A DNA stretch of 48,892 nt from CAZSNT01 sp964607765 (GCA_964607765.1 CAZSNT010000063.1:1-48892), one strand, 5' to 3'. Shown: positions 16,398 to 25,054, counted from the stretch's first letter. Program-made: numbers and translations. Notes: generated by a model not told the origin, from the sequence alone.

Positions 16398-16726
16398 GCA
16401 CGTGATGGCAATGGGGCGAGGCAGGCTGCTGTGCTGGCCGCGTACTTCTCCTTCAGGGCTCTCAGTGCATCCATGTCTCCGCCCGCCTCGCCTGGGGGCT
16501 GTCCAGTCTCCAAATCCGAAACGTGTACTTTCTCCATCCCGGCGAATGCGAGGCGGCACATCGCCAGCCGATGCCTCTCGTGGATGAGTCCAGCTTTGGT
16601 GTATGCATTCCCGTTCGGGACAATCGCGACCCGTTCATAGCGCCCTGTTCCCAGTAGCGCTTTGACGACTTCGACGTGATGATTGCCAACGGGATTGAAA
16701 CTCCCACCGTAGACCGCAATCTGCAT
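16301..16726 (-). pseudogene. truncated NadD-like nucleotidyltransferase remnant
   Basis: From the ATG at 16726 the frame begins MQIAVYGGSFNPVGNHHVEV, the ATP-binding GGSFNPxxxxH signature of nicotinate/NMN adenylyltransferases, followed by a plausible VAIVPNGNAY segment and ERHRLAMCRLAF. After about 100 residues (GGDMDALRALKEKYA) the family resemblance ends. The last about 40 residues run antisense into the caspase gene and look random. The usual C-terminal half, with the ISxTxxR motif, is missing. I read it as a decayed or recombination-truncated gene; a short specialised enzyme is less likely. Confidence 0.6.
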
Positions 16727-16797
16727 GTTCCCCGATTCCCTCATTCGTATGTACGCATCAACGCCCCACAGATCCCTGGTACTCACCTCGTGCACAG

Positions 16798-17412
16798 TCA
16801 GGGCGTATCCCGGATTTTCAGACCTGTTTCGTCAATCTCTACTTCACCGTCAAATCTGTCCCCCAATGGCATGTGACCACGCAACTGCAGCGTCGGGGAT
16901 AGTGTTGGCGTGAACCCACTCTTCTCCCAACAATAGATGAGCATATCCTGAACCGCCAGAACCAGCAGGTCCGCGAAGACCCCTGACCCGCTTCCCCCCT
17001 CCTGGGTCACTACTACATGCGTGCCCGGTGAAGGCTGGCCGACGTGGATGTAAGAAAACTGAACTCCATTCGGGGTCTCAGCCGTCACCCAGATCCTGCC
17101 GTCCAACTCAGTTGTCGAGATCGGCCCATCGAAACGGTCGCTTGCCTCCGCTTGACTTAGGTCGATGGCCGAGATGACGCCAGGATGGTCACAAAGCTCG
17201 CCCAGCAGTTTCCGGACGATGAGGGGATGGACGTATGGCTCCGAGACGAAAGACCACCCAGAATGCCTCGTAGGCCGTCGTGTGCCACATCCTGGTCCCG
17301 TTCCTCTGGGCTTCCTGCGTCTTCCGCCATCGCCGCAGCCGCTGACGACCATCACTGCGATCATGGTGACGGTGACAAGGATGATGGATGACATGAGCCT
17401 CTGAACGGACAC
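16798..17412 (-). CDS. predicted lipoprotein of unknown function
   Basis: The protein has 204 residues from the GTG at 17412, with AGGAG seven bases upstream. Residues 1-26 form a signal peptide with hydrophobic core IILVTVTMIAVMVV and lipobox VSGC, so the protein is probably lipid-anchored. A basic linker (GGRRRKPRG) follows, then a soluble domain of about 150 residues rich in beta strands with no motif I recognise. The start site lies in a long potential hairpin (17417-17476). It is followed by the truncated nucleotidyltransferase frame on the same strand. Confidence 0.7.
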   Translation of the reverse strand: MSVQRLMSSIILVTVTMIAVMVVSGCGDGGRRRKPRGTGPGCGTRRPTRHSGWSFVSEPYVHPLIVRKLLGELCDHPGVISAIDLSQAEASDRFDGPISTTELDGRIWVTAETPNGVQFSYIHVGQPSPGTHVVVTQEGGSGSGVFADLLVLAVQDMLIYCWEKSGFTPTLSPTLQLRGHMPLGDRFDGEVEIDETGLKIRDTP

Positions 17413-17416
17413 GGCG

Positions 17417-17476
17417 GCACTCCTGCATGGCTGGTGTCGTCATCAATGGCGGACGATATGCCAGCGGCAGGAGTGC
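17417..17476 (-). promoter_or_regulatory. leader hairpin that would mask the ribosome binding site of the lipoprotein gene
   Basis: A ten-base perfect inverted repeat (GCACTCCTGC at 17417-17426, GCAGGAGTGC at 17467-17476) encloses further stems CTGG/CCAG (17431-17434 with 17461-17464) and TCGTC/GACGA (17437-17441 with 17452-17456). The loop is ten bases. On the minus-strand transcript the 3' arm contains the AGGAG of the downstream GTG start. It could be a translational switch, an attenuator or a protein-binding palindrome. Confidence 0.55.
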
Positions 17477-17590
17477 TTCCGGGTCGGTGAGCCGTCACAA
17501 TGCCTCGTATGACAACTCTACAAGGGATCGGTTGAGCATATGTCGCAACCGGCGTGTCAACTGAAGAAAGGGAGCGTGCCCGCTCTAATG

Positions 17591-18178
17591 TCAGTGACTC
17601 CTTGATATCGCCGTCGCGGTGCGCGTATTCTGTTTCCAGACCCTCTCGATGACGGTCCAAGCGATGCAGCGCGCCATGTCTGCGGTCTCGAACACCGCCG
17701 CCATTGCCAGGAGGCGGTTGGTCAGTACAAGGTCCGCAAGCCAGGGGATTGGCGGCGGCAGATCGGATGCCACGGGCTGGTTGAGTGTGCGGGCCATGTT
17801 GCTCAGGGCGGACCATACTTCGGCAACTGCCCTCCCGTCGGTGCACAGACCGCAACTGACTATCGGCAACTCCCCCTGGTAGATCGTGAAGACGCAACCG
17901 CCATGGTTCTTGGCAGGCACCAGAACGAACCGGTATGGACCGGCCTGGCCGCCGCCGGCAGCACAGAGCGGTTCGAGGAAGTCGATGACACAATCGGCGA
18001 CCTCGTGGCGGGGCGACAGGCGATTGTGGCCCGTCTGAAGTGTGTAGTGGTTGAGGAGATCCCGTCCGCGGCTTGTCGGTAGCCTCCTGGTTCCATCCGT
18101 GTTCTGGACGTTGCTCTCGCTACGTGCTGACGACTCAGCCGCGATCTCCGCACTGATTGCATTGCTCTTCGTGTTCAT
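17591..18178 (-). CDS. hypothetical protein
   Basis: This is a 195-residue protein with a strong AAAAGGAGA site before the ATG at 18178. The N-terminal 35 residues are Ser/Asn-rich and probably disordered. The rest is a mixed alpha/beta domain with YRFVLVPAKNHGGCVFTIYQ and a helical C-terminal third. No signal peptide is present. I do not recognise the family. It is divergent from the nuclease-like gene across about 470 bases, and its upstream region carries the palindrome and A-rich box also found before the winged-helix gene at the left end. Confidence 0.65.
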   Translation of the reverse strand: MNTKSNAISAEIAAESSARSESNVQNTDGTRRLPTSRGRDLLNHYTLQTGHNRLSPRHEVADCVIDFLEPLCAAGGGQAGPYRFVLVPAKNHGGCVFTIYQGELPIVSCGLCTDGRAVAEVWSALSNMARTLNQPVASDLPPPIPWLADLVLTNRLLAMAAVFETADMARCIAWTVIERVWKQNTRTATAISRSH

Positions 18179-18332
18179 CTCTTGTCTCCTTTTCCCTTTT
18201 CACGCTTTCGCCTTCATCTTGATTCCAGCAGGTCACCGATGACCGGCCGGTCGGCTTGGCCTCCTCGGACAGCCTTCACGGCGGCATATGGCCCGTTCCG
18301 CAAACCACCGTGTTGGTCCGTTTCCCAAGAAC

Positions 18333-18383
18333 ACTCCGCGTCTGGAGTGAGTTGTTGGCCGCCCGAACTACTAAAACAAACAA
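18333..18383 (-). promoter_or_regulatory. second copy of the palindrome plus A-rich box
   Basis: ACTCCGCGTCTGGAGT (18333-18348) is followed 24 bases later by AAAACAAACAA (18373-18383). It differs from the copy at 727-742 by one base in the palindrome. Both lie upstream of minus-strand genes with strong ribosome binding sites. It is a candidate shared operator of the element. Confidence 0.4.
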
Positions 18384-18439
18384 GGACTTCGGGCACGGAA
18401 GGAGCGGCGGTCGAGGGGATTGGTAGCGACCAAGGCGTC

Positions 18440-18549
18440 ACAGACCGACATCAGCGCGTCCGGCTACCAGGACGACCATCGGCATGGGACAGAAAGCAGG
18501 ATACGGCCAGGAGCCGTCACAGACGGTCGCGTGGCGATCCAAACGGAAA
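18440..18549 (+). repeat. imperfect 110-base direct repeat, copy A
   Basis: It aligns with 20866-20974 over its whole length with about three quarters of bases shared by eye. The best block, 18496-18522 against 20921-20947, has 26 of 27 identical. Both copies have the same orientation, and each lies in the gap ahead of a plus-strand gene. Confidence 0.7.
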
Positions 18550-18648
18550 GGGCATACTGAGAATGCAGCGGCAATCTGGGTGGAGAAGGCCACGGTGACT
18601 GCTATGTTGGTTTTCTGTTGTCTAGGCTTGTCGAGAGGGAAGAGGGCG

Positions 18649-20001
18649 ATGCGCTCAATCACATCGATGCCGGAACTCCGGTTCCGTGTCCTGACCATGT
18701 CCAGGCACCCCGTGGCAGTCGCCTTCGCAACCGAGGTGGCGTGGTACTCGGATGATCAGGAGCACGTCATCGGCGCTGTGCTTCTGGATCACACCGACGG
18801 AGACTGGAATACCGTCGTTCTGGGACGGGACAGAGCCGGTCTCTTCCGTTGGATTGATGGCGAGACATGCATGTCAACCCGGGAAGAAGCGGAGATCGCG
18901 CTTCAGCGGAAAATCGCCGAGCATGTCTCATCGGGCCAGGAAGTGTTCCCTCAGGGAGAGATCGACGCCAAGAAGAATGAGATCTTCGAGGCCGTCATTC
19001 CCGAGGACAGACTGCACCCGTTCTTCCGCAGCCTGCGCGACCATGTGGGCCATTCCCCTGCGAAGGAGATTATCAAAGAGATTGCCTATGCCTTCGTCGA
19101 TCTTGACGGGAACTTCACTGAGCAATTCCAGACGACCGGCTTCAACGCCAGGCTATGGGAGTTGTATCTGTTCGCCTATCTTTACGAGGACCTATTCCTC
19201 ATCGCGGATGAGTCGGCCTACCCCGACTACCAGTGCGGCAAGATGGGGCAGACCCTCTTTGTTGAGTGCACGACGGTGAACCCAAGTTCGAAATATGACA
19301 TCGATTGGACGCCAAAGAACAAAGAGCAGTTTAGGATGCTGAACGAGGACTACTTCCCCATCAGGTTTGGCAGCGCCCTCTACTCCAAACTGCAGAGGAA
19401 GTACTGGACACTCGACCACGTCAAGGAGTCGCCCCTTATCTTTGCCATTCATGATTTCCATCAGGCAGACTCAATGACGTGGAGCAGCACCGCAATAGGA
19501 GACTACCTTTTCGGTTACCGGTACTGCCCGCTGTTCGATGCGGAAGGGAACCTGTCCGCCGTCCCAGTTCGGATCGAGAGCCACGAGTGGCAGGGGAAGA
19601 AAATACCTTCTGGCTTCTTCTTCCAGCCCGATACGGAAAACGTCAGTGCAGTCCTTTTCAGCAACAGCGGCACGATTTCAAAATTCAACAGGATGGGGAA
19701 ACTCGCCGCGTTCGGAGCCCCAAACATCCGGATGATCAGAGCCGGGGCACTCTATAACCCCGACCCAAATGCCACGGAGCCAATCCCTTTCGTCGTGGAG
19801 ATAGACCAGAAGGGCTATGCTGAGACATGGGGCCAGGGACTGTCGATGTACCACAACCCGAACGCACTTCGTCCTGTCAATCCAGAACTCTTCCCAGGCA
19901 TCGCACACCACTGGCTTGACGAAGAGAACGTGACGAGAAGCGTTTTCCGTGGGCCTCATCCCATGAACTCGAAGACCCTGGTCTTTGCGCCTACCACGTG
20001 A
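18649..20001 (+). CDS. PD-(D/E)XK nuclease-like protein (hypothetical)
   Basis: The protein has 450 residues from the ATG at 18649, preceded by GGAAGAGG; the longer frame from 18484 runs through a repeat and is unlikely. Residues about 168-212 show an arrangement like a restriction-endonuclease core: LWELYLFAYL (Glu171), then YPDY (Pro192-Asp193), a strand, and VECTTVNP with Glu206 and Thr208 where Lys is usual. Similar E-A-x-T-V-N variants occur in uncharacterised proteins as far as I recall. Nuclease activity is therefore only a prediction. The C-terminal half is beta-rich and unassigned. The gene is followed 51 bases later by a metalloprotease-like gene, with which it probably forms an operon. 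Confidence 0.65.
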   Translation: MRSITSMPELRFRVLTMSRHPVAVAFATEVAWYSDDQEHVIGAVLLDHTDGDWNTVVLGRDRAGLFRWIDGETCMSTREEAEIALQRKIAEHVSSGQEVFPQGEIDAKKNEIFEAVIPEDRLHPFFRSLRDHVGHSPAKEIIKEIAYAFVDLDGNFTEQFQTTGFNARLWELYLFAYLYEDLFLIADESAYPDYQCGKMGQTLFVECTTVNPSSKYDIDWTPKNKEQFRMLNEDYFPIRFGSALYSKLQRKYWTLDHVKESPLIFAIHDFHQADSMTWSSTAIGDYLFGYRYCPLFDAEGNLSAVPVRIESHEWQGKKIPSGFFFQPDTENVSAVLFSNSGTISKFNRMGKLAAFGAPNIRMIRAGALYNPDPNATEPIPFVVEIDQKGYAETWGQGLSMYHNPNALRPVNPELFPGIAHHWLDEENVTRSVFRGPHPMNSKTLVFAPTT

Positions 20002-20052
20002 GTCGCTGCCAGAGAGACAGCCCGGGGATCAGGACCAAGGAGAGACGGGATC

Positions 20053-20706
20053 ATGAAATGCCCTAGCGCTGGAGTCTGGCGGCCCCGTACTGGGGCGGCG
20101 TTCTGTGTTGGGCCTCTGCCAGCTACGCATGGAGTCAATGTGATGGTCCATTCCCTGGATGAAGAACTGGTTAAGCGACACTACGAGTCCTGTTCCCCGG
20201 CACAGCAAGAGGCCATTCGGGAACGGGCCGCGGCACAGCGGGAATACGAGGGCAGAATCTGTAGGCACGAAGCCGCGCACGTGGTTGCGGCAATCCTGGT
20301 TGGCCTTCGAGTCAGGTATGTTAGCCCTGGTGCGGGCCTCGGCGGGGAGATTCAGGTTTCCCACTCAGGCGACCGGATGTCGCTTCTCACCTACGTTGCT
20401 GTCCCATTCTGCGAACGGTTCCCCGACTGTGATTTCGCACAGTTGCCTCAACCCGACCAGAGCGCTGAATTCGGTAGGGATCTGAAGGAGATCCGCGAGT
20501 TGCTGGCCGAAGAAGCCAAGGCCAGGTCTGTGCCACCGGAAGAACTCTTTAGGACGGTCCGAGACAACGTGACGGAGGTGCTCCGGGAACCCCGTTTCCC
20601 ATCAGCGAGATCCAGAGTGGCGGAGCTTTGCCGACGGCAGTTTGGGGACCGCATAGACGGCGATGCCATTCACGCCGCCTTCGAGGATGTTGGCAATGGT
20701 GCCTGA
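20053..20706 (+). CDS. stand-alone M41 (FtsH)-like zinc metallopeptidase domain protein
   Basis: The protein has 217 residues from the ATG at 20053, with AAGGAG ten bases upstream; a second candidate start is the ATG at 20143. It carries HEAAH (His72, Glu73, His76), the zinc-binding HExxH signature in the peptidase M41 context (RHEAAHVVAAILVG, then VSPGAGLGGEI). Asp143 in SAEFGRDLKEI fits the third ligand position of FtsH-type peptidases. There is no AAA+ domain and no membrane segment, so it would be a soluble peptidase lacking its own unfoldase. It sits directly behind the nuclease-like gene, which may be its partner or substrate (inference). Confidence 0.75.
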   Translation: MKCPSAGVWRPRTGAAFCVGPLPATHGVNVMVHSLDEELVKRHYESCSPAQQEAIRERAAAQREYEGRICRHEAAHVVAAILVGLRVRYVSPGAGLGGEIQVSHSGDRMSLLTYVAVPFCERFPDCDFAQLPQPDQSAEFGRDLKEIRELLAEEAKARSVPPEELFRTVRDNVTEVLREPRFPSARSRVAELCRRQFGDRIDGDAIHAAFEDVGNGA

Positions 20707-20865
20707 CCTACTTGGTGTCCGCTATCGTCCATCACTACCTGTCGACGGGGCGAGGTGCGCGGCAGTCTCCCGTCCCGCTTGCCGTCGCACAGTTCGAGCC
20801 TTCGGGAAGAACAGCAGGACGCGTGTTCTTTCCATATTGGAGTGAGAACAAGAGTTCGACAGAGG

Positions 20866-20974
20866 ACAGACCGACACCAGCGCACATTACAGTCAGGACG
20901 GCCATCGTATAGGGAGGAAGGCAGGATACGGCCAAGAGCCGTCACAGCGCGTCCTGTGGCGATCCTGACGGAAA
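20866..20974 (+). repeat. imperfect 110-base direct repeat, copy B
   Basis: This is the partner of 18440-18549. It lies in the about 500-base gene-free gap (20707-21208) ahead of the PocR-kinase gene. The gap otherwise holds no supported gene. Confidence 0.7.
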
Positions 20975-21208
20975 CTGGGGGAGAGTAAACGCTGGGCAAG
21001 GCAGGGACTTCGGCGAAAGATGCCTTGGCGGCTTCTGGAGCGAGTGCTGATTCCAGATTCGGGTCCCTCCTGTTGGTGGCGGTGACACATAGACGTGGTA
21101 GTTTTGTACAGGGCAACTGCCGCAGGCACTCGTCTGCTTGGGTAAGGGAGATGCACGGCAAATCGAACAGTTCAGGTCCGAGTCGCTATCGGGCTGGGGG
21201 GAGTGCTT

Positions 21209-23578
21209 ATGGCCGAGAAGTCCACAAATGCCGCGAAGATACGCTACCGTCCTGAGACTGCTATGGACGCTGCGGTTCGAGCACTAGCGCACGATTTCGA
21301 GCCTGTGCTGACCAAGGCCGCAAAGGCAGGTCCGATTGCCTGTGCTGTGTTCAGGAAGCACGGACGCAAATGGAAACGCGTCCGCGGCATGGAGATCAAC
21401 CCCTGCAGGTTCTGCCTTTCCTTCCGCGAAGAGATGAGAGGCTTGTGCCGGGGAGGCGACGAGAACCGAGCTGATGAGGTGGTCGGCCGCCGCCGTGGCC
21501 TTGACTCCTACATCTGTCCAGCCGGCCTGGTCGACTTCGCCATCCCGATAAAGTATGGTCGTCGAACGGTCGCGGTTTTGTTCGGTGGTCAGGTATTCCT
21601 CGAGCGCTGGCCTTCTCCGTTGGAGTCCGAACACCTTAAGCGATGCCGAGACAGGTCGAGGGACCTGGGCTGTTCCGTCGCAGAGTACCAATCGAGGCTG
21701 CGCGAGCAAGCGCATACGTTGCCCGATGGGGACGCTCTGGCCTCTGTCCGGGCGTCGTTGGTGCAGATTGCCGAAGTGTTCCAGCGCATGCTCAACCGTG
21801 CCTTGCTATTCGAGAGGCTGGCGGAGATCAGTATGTCTGCTGCGTCTGCATTTACGGATACGTCAACGGGCTACGACTACATCCTCAAGGCGGCCGGAAG
21901 CGTAATTCCCTACGACAGTGGCGGCATTCTTGTCCGTGACGAGTCAACCGGACACTTCCGATACGCAAGTGCGTTGGGGTTCGATGGCACAGGGTACTCG
22001 TATGTTCCGGGCAGAACGAGCGGCATCATAGGATTGCATCTCAGCACGGGAATGCCTCTCTGCGTCCCTGATTTGGAGAAGTACCACCGGTCCCTCGAAG
22101 AGACTAAGACGCTCCAAGTTGACGCGCAAACAGGAGAGTGCGCCTACCGCAGAATAGGAGATGCTCGCTCAATCTCATCCTTCATGTTCTGCCCGATCCA
22201 GACCCCTAACTGCGGCGTTGTGGGAGCGATCGAGGTCAGCCATAAACACGTCAGACGTTTCACGGAAGACCACCTCGATTTCTTGAGGGTTCTGAGCGGC
22301 CATCTCGCTCTGTGCTATCGGCTGTATCGTGAATCGAACCTCCTTACCAGCGTGGGGCAAGCGCGCAACACAGATGAGCTTCTCTCCTCTTTCCTTCAGG
22401 GCCTGAGAGTACTCCATCCAAACATTGATGAATGCTCTGTCTTTATGTGGACTCCCAACAGCGAGAAGCTCGTGTTGCGTGCCACGACAAGTTCGGATCT
22501 CCGACCCAAGATGGGGCAGGGCTACACCAGAACAGATTTCGGTCTGACAGTGAGCGTTGCCGTTCTTCGGGTGGCAATCATGGTCAAAAACGTACACAGC
22601 GAAGACGAACTCCACCTGGTGCGTGAGGGACTAGAGAAGGCCGGGTGCGACGGTAAGGAAGTGGATGTCCGCGTCCGCAGGAACGGGCACTTGCGCGAGA
22701 GGCCCGCCCAAGACGATGAGACGTGCGGCTTCTATGGAATCCCGCTCGTCGCCCAACGCGGATCTTCAGAGATTGTCGTGGGTGTTGTGCGTTTCTCTAA
22801 CATCGGTCAGCCTCTCCGCATTTCTGACGAACAGCGAGTGCGGCTTCAGGGAGCTGCCAAAGTCATCTCTCCCATCCTGCATGTTGCCGCTCAACGGGAA
22901 CAGTGGTTGATCCGGGCCGAATCGCATGCGTTCTCCGTCATGATGCACCTGCACTCCCACGAGCTAAACAACGAGAGGCTTGATGTCAAAAGCACCCTCG
23001 ATACTCTTGTTCTGCATCCTGGCGATATCGATGTGCTGACGAAACTCAGAACCCAGTACGAACGACTACACAACCTGTTGGGTGAGGCGTTCTGCATCCG
23101 GGACGAGGAGGAGTGTGACCTCGCGGAGAAGGTGAGAGACATTGTTGAGCATGCCAAGACATTGGCTGAGACGCGGTCTATTACAGTCAAAGTGCATCTT
23201 CCAGAAGACCAACCGATGGGAGTGCGGATTCGGCCAATCTGCCTGTACCTGTTCTTCGCAGAAGGGTTCATGAATGCCGCCGAAGCTATGGCCTCTGTGG
23301 AGGGGGCCAAGAAGCAGATTGACGTAACTGTTCGTGCTAAGAGAGGCAACCCGCGTATAGCAGAGATCGCTCTCAGAGATTACGGTCCAGGGAGAGGAAA
23401 GGGCGCTGATCCCTTTCTCCTTGGCGTCACCAACAAGGAGAGGCCAGACAGTGGCCAGGGCTTGTTCCTGGTACGCGAACTGCTACGCGCCGCAGGCGGG
23501 AGTTGTTGCCTTGAAAATTCGCCGGAAGGTCCTGGCGCTGAACTCGTGGCGTCAATTCCTTTGATGAACCACAGTTGA
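21209..23578 (+). CDS. PocR-GAF-GAF sensor histidine kinase
   Basis: The protein has 789 residues; the ATG at 21209 follows GGGGGAG by five bases. Residues about 25-200 are a PocR-type ligand-binding domain with conserved cysteines (PCRFC at 65-69, Cys80, YICPAGL at 101-107) and the PI-x-x-GRRTVAVLFGGQ strand pair. Residues about 205-370 and 380-565 look like two GAF domains. The kinase core has an H-box with His584 in HLHSHELNNER, an atypical N-box in FFAEGFMNAAEAM, and ATP-lid motifs DYGPGRGKG (724-732) and GQGLFLV. There is no membrane segment, so it is a cytoplasmic sensor. PocR domains are thought to bind small metabolites such as hydrocarbon derivatives. The receiver gene follows 11 bases later. 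Confidence 0.9.
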   Translation: MAEKSTNAAKIRYRPETAMDAAVRALAHDFEPVLTKAAKAGPIACAVFRKHGRKWKRVRGMEINPCRFCLSFREEMRGLCRGGDENRADEVVGRRRGLDSYICPAGLVDFAIPIKYGRRTVAVLFGGQVFLERWPSPLESEHLKRCRDRSRDLGCSVAEYQSRLREQAHTLPDGDALASVRASLVQIAEVFQRMLNRALLFERLAEISMSAASAFTDTSTGYDYILKAAGSVIPYDSGGILVRDESTGHFRYASALGFDGTGYSYVPGRTSGIIGLHLSTGMPLCVPDLEKYHRSLEETKTLQVDAQTGECAYRRIGDARSISSFMFCPIQTPNCGVVGAIEVSHKHVRRFTEDHLDFLRVLSGHLALCYRLYRESNLLTSVGQARNTDELLSSFLQGLRVLHPNIDECSVFMWTPNSEKLVLRATTSSDLRPKMGQGYTRTDFGLTVSVAVLRVAIMVKNVHSEDELHLVREGLEKAGCDGKEVDVRVRRNGHLRERPAQDDETCGFYGIPLVAQRGSSEIVVGVVRFSNIGQPLRISDEQRVRLQGAAKVISPILHVAAQREQWLIRAESHAFSVMMHLHSHELNNERLDVKSTLDTLVLHPGDIDVLTKLRTQYERLHNLLGEAFCIRDEEECDLAEKVRDIVEHAKTLAETRSITVKVHLPEDQPMGVRIRPICLYLFFAEGFMNAAEAMASVEGAKKQIDVTVRAKRGNPRIAEIALRDYGPGRGKGADPFLLGVTNKERPDSGQGLFLVRELLRAAGGSCCLENSPEGPGAELVASIPLMNHS

Positions 23579-23589
23579 GGAGACGAGAG

Positions 23590-24054
23590 ATGGCCGGAGT
23601 TCTGTACATCGAGCACAGCCGCGACGCCCTCTGTCGGTACACCAACCTCATGGTGTCGGACGGGCACTCAGTTTTCATTGCGTACGACAAGGCGACTGTG
23701 TATGAAGCCATGGACAGGTACGGGCCTGATGTCGGGATGGTCGTCACTGATGTGCTGTTCATGAAGGCGGGGCATCCGGAACACGTTGACCTGCTACCAG
23801 ATAATCTCCTCTCGACCGTGGTTTCCTACACGGATCGCTGGCGCCCCATTGTGGCTTTGACGGGGGAGACCAGTCCATACGCTCAGGTGGACAGCCTGAG
23901 GCAGACTTGCCCGAATGTCGTGGCTTCGGTGCAGAAGGGAGCGAACGCCCGCTTGATCGCCATCCTCCGGAAATGCGCGGCTTTTGCTCCGCTGCACCAG
24001 CCCAACGGACCGGATGCAGGTGCGCTTGGTGCCTTCATAGCAGGGCTGCCGTGA
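23590..24054 (+). CDS. receiver-domain response regulator-like protein
   Basis: The protein has 154 residues from the ATG at 23590, with GAGGAGA upstream. It is a single receiver-like domain. Asp54 in VVTDVLF matches the phosphorylation site, Thr91 (ALTGET) the conserved Thr/Ser and Lys116 (SVQKGA) the conserved Lys. The N-terminal acidic pair is reduced to one Glu (YIEHS), so the metal site is weakened. There is no output domain, so it may pass phosphate on or act by protein contact. It is co-transcribed with the PocR kinase, its likely partner. Confidence 0.8.
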   Translation: MAGVLYIEHSRDALCRYTNLMVSDGHSVFIAYDKATVYEAMDRYGPDVGMVVTDVLFMKAGHPEHVDLLPDNLLSTVVSYTDRWRPIVALTGETSPYAQVDSLRQTCPNVVASVQKGANARLIAILRKCAAFAPLHQPNGPDAGALGAFIAGLP

Positions 24055-24743
24055 CTGGCTGGGCCTTCGCTCTGACGCATTTGCGCCATCCTGCTTCCAG
24101 GGCAATCGCCGACTGGCGTCCCAGGGTCAGAGCACTTGAGCCATGGCAGCTCTACTCAGCAAGCGTCAGAGCCTTGGGGGTGACTGTGTGTGGTAAGCAG
24201 TCGCCCTGCTGACCGGCTAGAGGCAGTATTGGTAGGTCTCAGACCGACACAATGTCGTTGGGAAACTCATCCGGCATGTGTTCCGAGCCGGAATTGAGCG
24301 CGCCGCCGCATACACATCCTGGATCTGAGATCCCTACACCCGATGCAGCACGACACTCGGTCATGTCTGCTTCCATTCTGCCCTGCCCATTGCTGCCAAC
24401 CCGAGAACTCGCTCCTTCTGTCGAAGCGCGTCATGGCGTCGGTCAAGAGCGATTCGTTCGCGGTTGTCCACTGCCATTGTCCCCTCCATAGCAGGTCATA
24501 TTCCAGGCGAGGGCCGCCATGACCTATCTCTAGTGTGGCAGATTGCCACAGGCAACCCGGAGTGGGAAGTGCAGGAGTGATCCGCCGAAGTTGGTCAGAA
24601 CGTCCCATTAATGCCCCACCGTGCCCTTCCGTAGTGACACGCAAATGGGGAAAATATGGGGAAGTCGGAAAGTGACTGGCGCGCTCGGAAGTCACAACAT
24701 GCTGGCAATGAGCAAGGTGATGTCGAGTGAGAAGAGGGGGCAT
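24055..24743. other. gene-free segment at the candidate right end of the element
   Basis: About 690 bases without a convincing gene; frames on either strand look random. The part next to the tRNA holds short direct repeats (24645-24696). If the element is inserted in the tRNA gene, this would be its right end. Confidence 0.45.
24645..24696. repeat. short direct repeats beside tRNA-Leu, candidate integrase arm or attachment region
   Basis: ATGGGGAA occurs at 24645-24652 and 24656-24663, eleven bases apart, one helical turn. A second pair, TCGGAAAGTGAC and TCGGAAGTCAC, follows at about 24665-24676 and 24686-24696. Similar TGGGGAAAA-GGGG DNA lies ahead of the xis-int genes near 11431. Confidence 0.35.
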
Positions 24744-24832
24744 TGGTACCGGAGGTGGGGATCGAACCCACACTGGGGATTAACCCAACTGGATTTTGAG
24801 TCCAGCGCGTCTGCCAATTCCGCCACTCCGGC
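24744..24832 (-). tRNA. tRNA-Leu (anticodon CAA)
   Basis: Read on the minus strand, GCCGGAG pairs with CTCCGGT to form the acceptor stem, followed by discriminator A and an encoded CCA end (24744-24746). The anticodon stem CTGGA/TCCAG frames the loop CTCAAAA, giving anticodon CAA, which reads TTG. A long variable arm (TGGG and CCCA paired) and the T loop TTCGATC confirm a class II leucine tRNA. Its 3' end points to the left region, the usual orientation for integration of an element on that side. Confidence 0.96.
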
Positions 24833-25025
24833 GCCTTTGGTGAGAACCGTAAATGTAGGCGCGCAGCGCGAGATTTCAAACTGCGCGGAGAGAGTAGGCG
24901 CAAGCAACACCCGTCATGGGAGGCGGTCAGTGGCTGCCCGCCGTACGTCCGGCAGTAGGCCGCGCGGCACGTGAGCTTTCTCCCGCTCACGTAACTGGCG
25001 CATCACAGGTACAGCCAGCTGCACC

Positions 25026-25054
25026 TTGACGGGGGAGGGGGGTCACGATAGAGT
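25026..25054 (+). promoter_or_regulatory. candidate sigma-70 promoter of the polysaccharide locus
   Basis: TTGACG (25026-25031) and TAGAGT (25049-25054) are separated by 17 bases. They lie about 55 bases before the GTG of the first glycosyltransferase. This is the only good match found in the gap after the tRNA. Confidence 0.45.

Noticed and set aside
18484..18648. N-terminal extension of the nuclease-like protein
   Set aside because: These codons lie mostly in the duplicated intergenic repeat, and a better ribosome binding site precedes the ATG at 18649.
24267..24773. Minus-strand frame of 168 codons beside the tRNA
   Set aside because: It overlaps the tRNA-Leu gene, has no ribosome binding site and no recognisable protein pattern.
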